In this document: piece by piece, positions 23,801-38,082 of the stretch | How the letters are laid out: each line of letters begins with the position of its first letter | Numbering within the stretch: the stretch's first letter is position 1 | DNA from: Ceratodon purpureus | Taxonomy: Eukaryota > Streptophyta > Bryopsida > Pseudoditrichales > Ditrichaceae | Direction of reading: 5' to 3' | NCBI GenBank assembly: GCA_014871385.1 | Contig: CM026427.1 | Span: 17,785,731-17,849,730 of the forward strand | DNA length: 64,000 nucleotides | The notes under the pieces: model-generated | Told to the model about the DNA's origin: nothing | What the model saw: the letters and a program-made list of their open reading frames with translations, nothing else | Database searches by the model: none | Translations under genes and position numbers: made by a program

Positions 23801-26800
23801 CTTTAAATAGACCAAAGTCAACTACCCTAGCTCAAAGTCAACGAGGCTATATCTCCAAAACTACAATAGTCTATAGAAATGATTTTGCATATTTGGATTC
23901 CTTATACCTTAAAATGGGGGGGTAGGTCACCTCAAAATGCCAAAAAAAGTATGCCAAAAAGGCGGGGACACCCTTGTAACCCTAAACCCTAAACCCTAAA
24001 CCCTAAACCCTAAACCTAACCCTAAACCCTAAACCCTAAACCCTAAACTTGCATGACATTTTTGAAGATGACGTCATCAAATTCAGCCATGGCTGTAATA
24101 TACCTTTGTACTAAGTAAAATCAAATCCAATGAGCACTTAAAGTCCAAATTAAAGACACAATTTGTAGCATGTAGTTGATTCTAACTTGTCGATCCCAAA
24201 ATTTCATACCGAAAAGCCTTTTTTGCATGACATTTTTAAACATGAGGTTTTTAAATAAGCCATGACTGTACTTTAATTAAAATGGACGTAAAATTAAATC
24301 CAACTAGAACGCTAGCGGCAAATACAAGACAGATTTTATAATTTAGAGTGGATTTTAACTTATAGATGTAAAAATCTCATGCGTAAAGCCTTAATTGCAT
24401 GACATTTTTGAAGATGGAATCCTTAAATACAGCCATGACTGTACTTTAACTTGGAATTACATCAAAAAACACTATAAGACGCTTTTAGACAAGAAAGAAA
24501 GACACAATTCATACCTTGGACTCATTTATAACTTCAAGATGCAAAAACTCATACTAAAAGTGATAAGGCCATGACATATTGAAAATCTAAATCCTCATTA
24601 GTTAACGTTTTTGACGGCCATAAGTCATGAAGTATATCGCAATTGAACTCCACCACGTCCTAAGGCCTTGCCAACGCTCTCCGTCAACGCAATCCATTCT
24701 TCATTCCGACGTGGCATGCATGCGCAATGAGCTCACGAAGTTTGAAAACCGCAAACTTCATCCGCTCATATCTCATGCATCCGGCATTGGAATGGAGCGT
24801 GCTTTAACTTTTTGGAACTGTACGGTTGATCTCCACCTTGTGGGGCCCTCCGTTTAGAATCGCCCTTCACCGAGGCAAGGGATCATAGTTGCCACCCCCA
24901 TAAAAGGAACCTTGCTATTTCTATTATTAGCCGTATAGGTGGAGCCCACGCTATAGACAATTGGGAGGGAATTCCGGTCATATATAGGGCTTTGTCATCG
25001 GAGTTTGCAGGCATGAGATATGGATGGATGAAGTTTCAACAATCCAAAGTTCATCCGTCTATATCTCCTAAATGAAGATAGTCTATAGAAATGTTTTTAC
25101 ATATTCCAATTACTTGAGCTTAAAATAGGGTATACGTGTCCTTAAAACTTTGATTGCTTTAGTCAATTGACAATGATTCCTATTTAAAGACTTTACCTTA
25201 GATTGCCTATACCTCCTAACCAACTCTATTTATGGAAAAAACTTTTAAGAGCACCATCCAAAAAAAACTAACAACTATCACATAAGCCATTGAAAATTTC
25301 AAAATTGCTTTAAATAGACCAAAGTCAACTACCCTAGCTCAAAGTCAACGAGGCTATATCTCCAAAACTACAATAGTCTATAGAAATGTTTTTGCATATT
25401 TGGATTCCCTATACCTTAAAATGGGGGGGTAGGTCACCTCAAAATGCCAAAAAAAGTATGCCAAAAAGGCGGGGACACCCTTGTAACCCTAAACCCTAAA
25501 CCCTAAACCCTAAACCCTAAATCTAGAAGATGCGGTCCTTAAATACAACTAAAACTATATTTTTTAACTTTCACTTACTTAAAATTAAATCCAATAGCTT
25601 TCTATAGCCAAATACAAGACACATATTATAGTATGGAGTGGACTCTAACTTTCCCATACAAAAATTTCATAACTTAAAGCTTTACTTGGATGAGATTTTT
25701 GAAGATAAGGTCCTCAAATTCAGCCATGGCTGTAATATAACTTTGTAACGATAAAATCAAATCCAATGAGCACTTAAAGTCCAAATTAAAGACAGAATTT
25801 GTAGCATGTAGTTGATTCTAACTTGTCGATCCCAAAATTTCATACCGAAATGCTTTATTGCATGACATTTTTTAACATAAGGTCTTTAAACAAGCCATGA
25901 CTGTACTTTAATTAAAATGGACGTAAAATTAAATCCAACTGAAACGCTAGCGGCAAATACAAGACATATTTTATAATTTAGAGTGGATTTTAACTTACAG
26001 ATGTAAAAATCTCATGCGTAAAGCCTTAATTGCATGACATTTTTGAAGATGGAATCCTTAAATACAGCCATGACTGTACTTTAATTTGGAATTACATCAA
26101 AAAACACTATAAGACGCTTTTAGACAAGAAAGAAAGACACAATTCATACCTTGGACTCATTTATAACTTCAAGATGCAAAAACTCATACTAAAAGTGATA
26201 AGGCCATGACATATTGAAAATCTAAATCCTCATTAGTTAACGTTTTTGACGGCCATAAGTCATGAAGTATATCGCAATTGAACTCCACCACGTCCTAAGG
26301 CCTTGCCAACGCTCTCCGTCAACGCAATCCATTCTTCATTCCGACGTGGCATGCATGCGCAATGAGCTCACGAAGTTTGAAAACCGCAAACTTCATCCGC
26401 TCATATCTCATGCATCCGGCATTGGAATGGAGCGTGCTTTAACTTTTTGGAACTGTACGGTTGATCTCCACCTTGTGGGGCCCTCCGTTTAGAATCGCCC
26501 TTCACCGAGGCAAGGGATCATAGTTGCCACCCCCATAAAAGGAACCTTGCTATTTCTATTATTAGCCGTATAGGTGGAGCCCACGCTATAGACAATTGGG
26601 AGGGAATTCCGGTCATATATAGGGCTTTGTCATCGGAGTTTGCAGGCATGAGATATGGATGGATGAAGTTTCAACAATCCAAAGTTCATCCGTCTATATC
26701 TCCTAAATGAAGATAGTCTATAGAAATGTTTTTACATATTCCAATTACTTGAGCTTAAAATAGGGTATACGTGTCCTTAAAACTTTGATTGCTTTAGTCA

Positions 26801-29800
26801 ATTGACAATGATTCCTATTTAAAGACTTTACCTTAGATTGCCTATACCTCCTAACCAACTCTATTTATGGAAAAAACTTTTAAGAGCACCATCCAAAAAA
26901 AACTAACAACTATCACATAAGCCATTGAAAATTTCAAAATTGCTTTAAATAGACCAAAGTCAACTACCCTAGCTCAAAGTCAACGAGGCTATATCTCCAA
27001 AACTACAATAGTCTATAGAAATGATTTTGCATATTTGGATTCCTTATACCTTAAAATGGGGGGGTAGGTCACCTCAAAATGCCAAAAAAAGTATGCCAAA
27101 AAGGCGGGGACACCCTTGTAACCCTAAACCCTAAACCCTAAACCCTAAACCCTAAACCCTAAACCCTAAACTTGCATGACATTTTTGAAGATGACGTCAT
27201 CAAATTCAGCCATGGCTGTAATATACCTTTGTACTAAGTAAAATCAAATCCAATGAGCACTTAAAGTCCAAATTAAAGACACAATTTGTAGCATGTAGTT
27301 GATTCTAACTTGTCGATCCCAAAATTTCATACCGAAAAGCCTTTTTTGCATGACATTTTTAAACATGAGGTTTTTAAATAAGCCATGACTGTACTTTAAT
27401 TAAAATGGACGTAAAATTAAATCCAACTAGAACGCTAGCGGCAAATACAAGACATATTTTATAATTTAGAGTGGATTTTAACTTATAGATGTAAAAATCT
27501 CATGCGTAAAGCCTTAATTGCATGACATTTTTGAAGATGGAATCCTTAAATACAGCCATGACTGTACTTTAACTTGGAATTACATCAAAAAACACTATAA
27601 GACGCTTTTAGACAAGAAAGAAAGACACAATTCATACCTTGGACTCATTTATAACTTCAAGATGCAAAAACTCATACTAAAAGTGATAAGGCCATGACAT
27701 ATTGAAAATCTAAATCCTCATTAGTTAACGTTTTTGACGGCCATAAGTCATGAAGTATATCGCAATTGAACTCCACCACGTCCTAAGGCCTTGCCAACGC
27801 TCTCCGTCAACGCAATCCATTCTTCATTCCGACGTGGCATGCATGCGCAATGAGCTGACGAAGTTTGAAAACCGCAAACTTCATCCGCTCATATCTCATG
27901 CATCCGGCATTGGAATGGAGCGTGCTTTAACTTTTTGGAACTGTACGGTTGATCTCCACCTTGTGGGGCCCTCCGTTTAGAATCGCCCTTCACCGAGGCA
28001 AGGGATCATAGTTGCCACCCCCATAAAAGGAACCTTGCTATTTCTATTATTAGCCGTATAGGTGGAGCCCACGCTATAGACAATTGGGAGGGAATTCCGG
28101 TCATATATAGGGCTTTGTCATCGGAGTTTGCAGGCATGAGATATGGATGGATGAAGTTTCAACAATCCAAAGTTCATCCGTCTATATCTCCTAAATGAAG
28201 ATAGTCTATAGAAATGTTTTTACATATTCCAATTACTTGAGCTTAAAATAGGGTATACGTGTCCTTAAAACTTTGATTGCTTTAGTCAATTGACAATGAT
28301 TCCTATTTAAAGACTTTACCTTAGATTGCCTATACCTCCTAACCAACTCTATTTATGGAAAAAACTTTTAAGAGCACCATCCAAAACAAACTAACAACTA
28401 TCACATAAGCCATTGAAAATTTCAAAATTGCTTTAAATAGACCAAAGTCAACTACCCTAGCTCAAAGTCAACGAGGCTATATCTCCAAAACTACAATAGT
28501 CTATAGAAATGTTTTTGCATATTTGGATTCCCTATACCTTAAAATGGGGGGGGTAGGTCACCTCAAAATGCCAAAAAAAGTATGCCAAAAAGGCGGGGAC
28601 ACCCTTGTAACCCTAAACCCTAAACCCTAAACCCTAAACCCTAAATCTAGAAGATGCGGTCCTTAAATACAACTAAAACTATATTTTTTAACTTTCACTT
28701 ACTTAAAATTAAATCCAATAGCTTTCTATAGCCAAATACAAGACACATATTATAGTATGGAGTGGACTCTAACTTTCCCATACAAAAATTTCATAACTTA
28801 AAGCTTTACTTGGATGAGATTTTTGAAGATAAGGTCCTAAAATTCAGCCATGGCTGTAATATAACTTTGTAACGATAAAATCAAATCCAATGAGCACTTA
28901 AAGTCCAAATTAAAGACACAATTTGTAGCATGTAGTTGATTCTAACTTGTTGATCCCAAAATTTCATACCGAAATGCTTTATTGCATGACATTTTTTAAC
29001 ATAAGGTCTTTAAACAAGCCATGACTGTACTTTAATTAAAATGGACGTAAAATTAAATCCAACTAGAACGCTAGCGGCAAATACAAGACATATTTTATAA
29101 TTTAGAGTGGATTTTAACTTACAGATGTAAAAATCTCATGCGTAAAGCCTTAATTGCATGACATTTTTGAAGATGGAATCCTTAAATACAGCCATGACTG
29201 TACTTTAACTTGGAATTACATCAAAAAACACTATAAGACGCTTTTAGACAAGAAAGAAAGACACAATTCATACCTTGGACTCATTTATAACTTCAAGATG
29301 CAAAAACTCATACTAAAAGTGATAAGGCCATGACATATTGAAAATCTAAATCCTCATTAGTTAACGTTTTTGACGGCCATAAGTCATGAAGTATATCGCA
29401 ATTGAACTCCACCACGTCCTAAGGCCTTGCCAACGCTCTCCGTCAACGCAATCCATTCTTCATTCCGACGTGGCATGCATGCGCAATGAGCTCACGAAGT
29501 TTGAAAACCGCAAACTTCATCCGCTCATATCTCATGCATCCGGCATTGGAATGGAGCGTGCTTTAACTTTTTGGAACTGTACGGTTGATCTCCACCTTGT
29601 GGGGCCCTCCGTTTAGAATCGCCCTTCACCGAGGCAAGGGATCATAGTTGCCACCCCCATAAAAGGAACCTTGCTATTTCTATTATTAGCCGTATAGGTG
29701 GAGCCCACGCTATAGACAATTGGGAGGGAATTCCGGTCATATATAGGGCTTTGTCATCGGAGTTTGCAGGCATGAGATATGGATGGATGAAGTTTCAACA

Positions 29801-32800
29801 ATCCAAAGTTCATCCGTCTATATCTCCTAAATGAAGATAGTCTATAGAAATGTTTTTACATATTCCAATTACTTGAGCTTAAAATAGGGTATACGTGTCC
29901 TTAAAACTTTGATTGCTTTAGTCAATTGACAATGATTCCTATTTAAAGACTTTACCTTAGATTGCCTATACCTCCTAACCAACTCTATTTATGGAAAAAA
30001 CTTTTAAGAGCACCATCCAAAACAAACTAACAACTATCACATAAGCCATTGAAAATTTCAAAATTGCTTTAAATAGACCAAAGTCAACTACCCTAGCTCA
30101 AAGTCAACGAGGCTATATCTCCAAAACTACAATAGTCTATAGAAATGATTTTGCATATTTGGATTCCTTATACCTTAAAATGGGGGGGTAGGTCACCTCA
30201 AAATGCCAAAAAAAGTATGCCAAAAAGGCGGGGACACCCTTGTAACCCTAAACCCTAAACCCTAAACCCTAAACCTAAACCCTAAACCCTAAACCCTAAA
30301 CCCTAAACTTGCATGACATTTTTGAAGATGACGTCATCAAATTCAGCCATGGCTGTAATATACCTATGTACTAAGTAAAATCAAATCCAATGAGCACTTA
30401 AAGTCCAAATTAAAGACACAATTTGTAGCATGTAGTTGATTCTAACTTGTCGATCCCAAAATTTCATACCGAAAAGCCTTTATTGCATGACATTTTTAAA
30501 CATGAGGTTTTTAAATAAGCCATGACTGTACTTTAATTAAAATGGACGTAAAATTAAATCCAACTAGAACGCTAGCGGCAAATACAAGACATATTTTATA
30601 ATTTAGAGTGGATTTTAACTTATAGATGTAAAAATCTCATGCGTAAAGCCTTAATTGCATGACATTTTTGAAGATGGAATCCTTAAATACAGCCATGACT
30701 GTACTTTAACTTGGAATTACATCAAAAAACACTATAAGACGCTTTTAGACAAGAAAGAAAGACACAATTCATACCTTGGACTCATTTATAACTTCAAGAT
30801 GCAAAAACTCATACTAAAAGTGATAAGGCTATGACATATTGAAAATCTAAATCCTCATTAGTTAACGTTTTTGACGGCCATAAGTCATGAAGTATATCGC
30901 AATTGAACTCCACCACGTCCTAAGGCCTTGCCAACGCTCTCCGTCAACGCAATCCATTCTTCATTCCGACGTGGCATGCATGCGCAATGAGCTCACGAAG
31001 TTTGAAAACCGCAAACTTCATCCGCTCATATCTCATGCATCCGGCATTGGAATGGAGCGTGCTTTAACTTTTTGGAACTGTACGGTTGATCTCCACCTTG
31101 TGGGGCCCTCCGTTTAGAATCGCCCTTCACCGAGGCAAGGGATCATAGTTGCCACCCCCATAAAAGGAACCTTGCTATTTCTATTATTAGCCGTATAGGT
31201 GGAGCCCACGCTATAGACAATTGGGAGGGAATTCCGGTCATATATAGGGCTTTGTCATCGGAGTTTGCAGGCATGAGATATGGATGGATGAAGTTTCAAC
31301 AATCCAAAGTTCATCCGTCTATATCTCCTAAATGAAGATAGTCTATAGAAATGTTTTTACATATTCCAATTACTTGAGCTTAAAATAGGGTATACGTGTC
31401 CTTAAAACTTTGATTGCTTTAGTCAATTGACAATGATTCCTATTTAAAGACTTTACCTTAGATTGCCTATACCTCCTAACCAACTCTATTTATGGAAAAA
31501 ACTTTTAAGAGCACCATCCAAAACAAACTAACAACTATCACATAAGCCATTGAAAATTTCAAAATTGCTTTAAATAGACCAAAGTCAACTACCCTAGCTC
31601 AAAGTCAACGAGGCTATATCTCCAAAACTACAATAGTCTATAGAAATGATTTTGCATATTTGGATTCCTTATACCTTAAAATGGGGGGGTAGGTCACCTC
31701 AAAATGCCAAAAAAAGTATGCCAAAAAGGCGGGGACACCCTTGTAACCCTAAACCCTAAACCCTAAACCCTAAACCTAAACCCTAAACCCTAAACCCTAA
31801 ACCCTAAACCCTAAACTTGCATGACATTTTTGAAGATGACGTCATCAAATTCAGCCATGGCTGTAATATACCTATGTACTAAGTAAAATCAAATCCAATG
31901 AGCACTTAAAGTCCAAATTAAAGACACAATTTGTAGCATGTAGTTGATTCTAACTTGTCGATCCCAAAATTTCATACCGAAAAGCCTTTATTGCATGACA
32001 TTTTTAAACATGAGGTTTTTAAATAAGCCATGACTGTACTTTAATTAAAATGGACGTAAAATTAAATCCAACTAGAACGCTAGCGGCAAATACAAGACAT
32101 ATTTTATAATTTAGAGTGGATTTTAACTTACAGATGTAAAAATCTCATGCGTAAAGCCTTAATTGCATGACATTTTTGAAGATGGAATCCTTAAATACAG
32201 CCATGACTGTACTTTAACTTGGAATTACATCAAAAAACACTATAAGACGCTTTTAGACAAGAAAGAAAGACACAATTCATACCTTGGACTCATTTATAAC
32301 TTCAAGATGCAAAAACTCATACTAAAAGTGATAAGGCTATGACATATTGAAAATCTAAATCCTCATCAGTTAACATCTTTTGACGGCCATAAGTCATGAA
32401 ATATATCACAATTGAACTCCACCACGTCCTAAGGCCTTGCCAACGCTCTCCGTCAACGCAATCCATTCTTCATTCCGACGTGGCATGCATGCGCAATGAG
32501 CTCACGAAGTTTGAAAACCGCAAACTTCATCCGCTCATATCTCATGCATCCGGCATTGGAATGGAGCGTGCTTTGACTTTTTACAACTGTACGGTTGAAG
32601 TCCACCATGTGGGGCCCTCCGTTTAGAATCGCCCTTCACCGAGGCAAGGGATCATAGTTGCCACCCCCATAAAAGGAACCTTGCTATTTCTATTATTAGC
32701 CGTATAGGTGGAGCCCACGCTATAGACAATTGGGAGGGAATTCCGGTCATATATAGGGCTTTGTCATCGGAGTTTGCTGGCATGAGATATGGATGGATGA

Positions 32801-34924
32801 AGTTTCAACAATCCAAAGTTCATCCGTCTATATCTCCTAAATGAAGATAGTCTATAGAAATGTTTTTACATATTCCAATTACTTGAGCTTAAAATAGGGT
32901 ATACGTGTCCTTAAAACTTTGATTGCTTTAGTCAATTGACAATGATTCCTATTTAAAGACTTTACCTTAGATTGCCTATACCTCCTAACCAACTCTATTT
33001 ATGGAAAAAACTTTTAAGAGCACCATCCAAAAAAAACTAACAACTATCACATAAGCCATTGAAAATTTCAAAATTGCTTTAAATAGACCAAAGTCAACTA
33101 CCCTAGCTCAAAGTCAACGAGGCTATATCTCCAAAACTACAATAGTCTATAGAAATGTTTTTGCATATTTGGATTCCCTATACCTTAAAATGGGGGGGGT
33201 AGGTCACCTCAAAATGCCAAAAAAAGTATGCCAAAAAGGCGGGGACACCCTTGTAACCCTAAACCCTAAACCCTAAACCCTAAACCCTAAATCTAGAAGA
33301 TGCGGTCCTTAAATACAACTAAAACTATATTTTTTAACTTTCACTTACTTAAAATTAAATCCAATAGCTTTCTATAGCCAAATACAAGACACATATTATA
33401 GTATGGAGTGGACTCTAACTTTCCCATACAAAAATTTCATAACTTAAAGCTTTACTTGGATGAGATTTTTGAAGATAAGGTCCTCAAATTCAGCCATGGC
33501 TGTAATATAACTTTGTAACGATAAAATCAAATCCAATGAGCACTTAAAGTCCAAATTAAAGACAGAATTTGTAGCATGTAGTTGATTCTAACTTGTTGAT
33601 CCCAAAATTTCATACCGAAATGCTTTATTGCATGACATTTTTTAACATAAGGTCTTTAAACAAGCCATGACTGTACTTTAATTAAAATGGACGTAAAATT
33701 AAATCCAACTGAAACGCTAGCGGCAAATACAAGACATATTTTATAATTTAGAGTGGATTTTAACTTATAGATGTAAAAATCTCATGCGTAAAGCCTTAAT
33801 TGCATGACATTTTTGAAGATGGAATCCTTAAATACAGCCATGACTGTACTTTAACTTGGAATTACATCAAAAAACACTATAAGACGCTTTTAGACAAGAA
33901 AGAAAGACACAATTCATACCTTGGACTCATTTATAACTTCAAGATGCAAAAACTCATACTAAAAGTGATAAGGCTATGACATATTGAAAATCTAAATCCT
34001 CATTAGTTAACGTTTTTGACGGCCATAAGTCATGAAGTATATCGCAATTGAATTCCACCACGTCCTAAGGCCTTGCCAACGCTCTCCGTCAACGCAATCC
34101 ATTCTTCATTCCGACGTGGCATGCGTGCGCAATGAGCTGACGAAGTTTGAAAACCGCAAACTTCATCCGCTCATATCTCATGCATCCGGCATTGGAATGG
34201 AGCGTGCTTTAACTTTTTGGAACTGTACGGTTGATCTCCACCTTGTGGGGCCCTCCGTTTAGAATCGCCCTTCACCGAGGCAAGGGATCATAGTTGCCAC
34301 CCCCATAAAAGGAACCTTGCTATTTCTATTATTAGCCGTATAGGTGGAGCCCACGCTATAGACAATTGGGAGGGAATTCCGGTCATATATAGGGCTTTGT
34401 CATCGGAGTTTGCAGGCATGAGATATGGATGGATGAAGTTTCAACAATCCAAAGTTCATCCGTCTATATCTCCTAAATGAAGATAGTCTTGGGAAATGTT
34501 TTTACGTATTCTGATTCCTTGAGCTTAAAATAGAGTGTAGGTGTCTTTAGAACTTTGATTTCTTACGTCAATTGACAATGATTCCTATTTAAAGACTTTA
34601 CCTTATATTGACTATAACTACTAACCAACTCTATTTATGGAAAAAACTTTTAAGAGCACCATCCAAAAATAACTAACAACTATGACATAAGCCTTTGAAA
34701 ATTTCAAAATTACTTTAAATAGACCAAAGTCAACTATCCTAGCTCAAAGTCAGCGAGGCTATATCTCCAAAACTACAATAGTCTTGGGAAATGTTTTTAC
34801 ATATTTGGATTCCCTATACCTTAAAATGGGGGGGTAGGTCACCTCTAAATGCCAAAAAAAGTATGCCAAAAAGGCGGGAACACCCTTGTAACCCTAAACC
34901 CTAAACCCGAAACCCTAAACCTAG
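17812..34924 (+). repeat. satellite array, 11 monomers of 1.49-1.64 kb with telomeric cassettes
   Basis: Monomers are bounded by short CCCTAAA cassettes near 17854, 19354, 20989, 22477, 23977, 25485, 27120, 28608, 30244, 31745, 33256 and 34889. Two forms exist. Short ones (about 1488-1511 bp) leave the cassette through CTTGCATGACATT. Long ones (about 1633-1636 bp; starting at 19354, 25485, 28608, 33256) leave through TCTAGAAGATGCGG and carry one extra subrepeat. The order is S-L-S-S-S-L-S-L-S-S-L. Each monomer has four or five ~172-bp subrepeats, a block open for 76 codons, about 570 bp of AT-rich sequence with the word ATAGTCTATAGAAATG twice, and a conserved TATGCCAAAAAGGCGGGGAC block before the next cassette. 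Inner monomers are nearly identical; the last one (34.0-34.9 kb) is clearly diverged. Confidence 0.95.
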
Positions 34925-36153
34925 GTCGCTGTAGGAAATATAATCTGTGCAGACTGGATCATCAATTGATCATCGCAAGAAAGGTGAAATGACCAAGCTA
35001 TGACCAAAGTGAGATGATCGATAATGAAGCTCCTCGTGGAAGCATGGAAGAAATAAAAGGGACTCAATATAATGTTAGGATTCCAACACTGAATCCATTC
35101 AGGATCATGTCGACTTTCTGATCACTAACTAACTTCAGCCATGCATTTGTACTAACTTATAACTATCAACTTAGATAACACAAATGTAATAGCAAATCAT
35201 CTGTTCATTTCATGAACTACATTATTTCAGAAATATGTTGAGTGAGAGACATCACCACTAGTGGGAGGGCTGGTCTTTGTGACCAAAGCATATGACCAAG
35301 ATGAATTGTGGTCATCAAATTTGTGATCAGTTTCACCGGATTGGCTGTCCTGGAGTACTTTAGAGTGCGGGCCCCAATTCTGAGAGTGCCTCTCTGTTTA
35401 TGGTAGACCCGTACTCGAGAAGTTCCCTTCCTGTACAGCTGGACGAGCTTTTTGTGCATGTCCTTTATTACTGACATCGGGGTTTGAGGATACAGTGCTT
35501 GTGATTTAATTTACATGTCGCTGGGCCATACCCGTCTCTAGAACCAGGGAATTATCATGCGCGGTATATAAGATCCGGGTATGAACAATTCAAAAGAATC
35601 TTCGATGAATGGAAACTGGGTCTGGGAATTGTGGTTTTCTTCTGCACTACGTTCATCATGGTCTCGGTTACAGGTAGGCGGTAATGGGTTCCGTGAATTT
35701 GTTTATTCTATGCGCGCACGTCTTTCTGTGAATGATTATCCAACAACGAAGGAAAGCAGGAACAGAGGTCAGCAGCCCATAACCTTACTTCACTAAAGAT
35801 TGCACCTCAGATACAAAGTAATTAGGATTACACACAATGTTTTTATCCAGAGGAAAGAGCTCTGACAGAGAGTTGTCCACATTTCGAGGACGAAGGCAAG
35901 CAATCCTCGCAGAGTTTTCGTAAGATTTACACTACCCGCTGTACAGGGGGACAATGCGGTTGAAGCCACAGACTCAAATTTCTACAACGCGGTATATCTG
36001 CAAAAAAGCACTGTCATTGCCAAGGGTACTAAATGGAAATCAAAGTAACGTCTGCCCGATGTTCTACAGAGACTCGTCCAGTTGAATTAGCGTGATTACT
36101 GGTGCTTGATCAAAACTATACATTGCGTTCGTCGGTATTGTTGGGTACCCTGT
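34925..36153. other. non-coding flank of the satellite
   Basis: Single-copy-looking sequence with no recognised gene on either strand. Confidence 0.35.
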
Positions 36154-37467
36154 TCACGGTCGCCCTGGTTCTTCACGTGAACGAAGGAAATTCAGCAAAG
36201 CGTCGAGGTCGCTAATATCGGTCTTCACCCAGCGTGTAGTTTCCTTGGCCTTCATCTTCGTCTCTGCATATTCTGCCTGCAAGTCTGTGCAAATCTTCTC
36301 CTGATTCGCTACGGATTCTCTCACCCTCTTCGCGCCGTCGGTGACGAAGTCGGAGTTCACCGCCATCAATTCCACGACATCATCCCAGAATTCAACTACG
36401 GTGCAGAGAGTTCCCCCATCGTTTATGACACAGTGTTTCCCCTCGGGTGCGGATGTAGGTGCTTTGGCGCTCTTCCTGAGGCGCGTCGCTCGACCGAGGT
36501 AACGCTCAGCCTCGAGAACCTTTTCTTCCCAACCCTTCAGGTGTGATCTCAGGGAATCCAGTTTTTTCTTGGATATCTCCAATTTCGTTGATGCTACGCG
36601 CTGATTGTGTATCCAGAGGTTTCCCTCATCACAGAGCGCATCCCTCCGAGTTTGAGCTGCCTCCGCTATTGTTGCAGACATTTTTCCAAGGGCAGAGATG
36701 ATATGGTCGGACGGGTCCTCCACCGGATGTGTTTCCTGGTTTCTGAACTTGGTCCAAATATTTGCGGAGGTCCCACGTGCAGCTGCGACGTTATGCACGG
36801 TGGTCGCATCGTGGGGTGCCCCTGAGCGTCTCCGCCTAGGTACGTGGACATTCTGAGCTGCGCGGTCCTGGAGTTGGCAGATGCAATTCCGGTAAATTAG
36901 CCATTCCACAGCTTGCAACGTACATGATAATCCGCATGGACATACATCGACAAGAATCGGACAAGACAATGGACTATGTACTCGTACCCACTATTAGAAG
37001 TAAACGCAAACACGGACATGGTTGATTAACCATACCTCTTTGGAAGCGTCGGCGCCATGCACAGACTGCTGAAACGGCGGGTGTGAGAAAGGTACGGGGC
37101 GACGGAGGTTGATAAACTTCTTCAAGACCTTGGGCTTTGCAACACCTGTGCCACATCGGTGAAGTCCCACTGCATATTGGGCCCAATCCACCTTGATGCC
37201 GTCTTCCTCCGCTAGAATGCCCCGAGCGAAGTGCCAGGGCAACATGTCAGAGGGGTATAATTTCTTCTGATGCACTCGCTCGTAAAGCTCGGTTACGTAC
37301 CGGACATAATCTTCTCCGCCACGGTGACGCCATGGATAGGCCCCTCCGCGATTGGAGGGTCCAAGTCGCTCGCGGCATTCATTTTTGGGGTACAGGTGTC
37401 GTTCCCCGTTCGAAGGAAGAAAACCATCTCCCGAGAGACAGAGGATGTCTGTGTACCATTGTTTTGA
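36154..37467 (-). CDS. unrecognised protein, C-terminal coiled coil
   Basis: The best-supported exons are 36154-36867 (terminal) and one ending at 37036, joined in phase 0 (ASKE|DRAAQN) by a GTATGG donor and a CTCCAG acceptor. The upstream exon reads KLYPSDMLPWHFARG, KVDWAQYAVGLHRCGT and KVLKKFINLRRPVPF. The terminal exon has a basic patch (PRRRRSGAP), then long charged helices (ISKKKLDSLRSHLKGWEEKV; VANQEKICTDLQAEYAETK) predicting a coiled coil, and a stop after LLNFLRSREEPGRP. An upstream exon 38082-37891 ending HYKE|GTAAAC may belong to the same gene. The 5' structure is unclear, with two overlapping frames at 37.29-37.45 kb. No family recognised; a transposon accessory role is inference from its neighbours. 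Confidence 0.45.
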
Positions 37468-38082
37468 GCACTCGCGCACCATAGTTGAGTACCAAACAAT
37501 AGAGAAGCCAGCAGTTTGATGTCGAACAAGGCAAGCGCAGAACAGAAGAGGATGGAGGTCCTTGATCGGAGAGAAATGAGCATCGGCAATGCAGATCAGG
37601 GGGGTGGATATAGGTGGAACTGCAAGCAATGAGGAAGTGCATTGATGAGTATTAGGGTCCGCGAGTACAGATATTTTACAAGGGCACATCATGTCGTCAC
37701 AACTCAGGCAATTTACTACAGCGGCATTACTGAGCCCTCACAGAAGATTTTCAATGATAAGTAGTATGTCATGCAAATCTTTAGCCTTAATCACCGAATC
37801 AATGTACAAACGGCCATTACTAATTTAGCCCTAATCGATCTATTACACTAGTTAGGATAACGTGAGACTTTGAGCCCTAGAATGGTTTACCTCCTTGTAG
37901 TGAAATATCCTTAAGTCATTGACGTCTTCTATTTGTGGGTGACCAGGGCGAACCTGGATCTGGGGGGGGCGTACCGGGGGTAGAGTCTGGGAGCTGGGAA
38001 GTAAAGGCAATACATCCCGGCCTGGCATACAGGGTTGGTCTGCGTCGCCATATCCATCCTCAGTATGGCTCCTCAGTCCCAC

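Noticed and set aside
17613-34924. Chromosome end (true telomere)
   Set aside because: The sequence continues with unrelated DNA on both sides and telomeric tracts are short and interrupted, so these are interstitial.
17812-34924. CRISPR-like array or rDNA spacer
   Set aside because: Monomers are 1.5 kb with no short spacer-repeat pattern and no rRNA sequence; the genome is eukaryotic.
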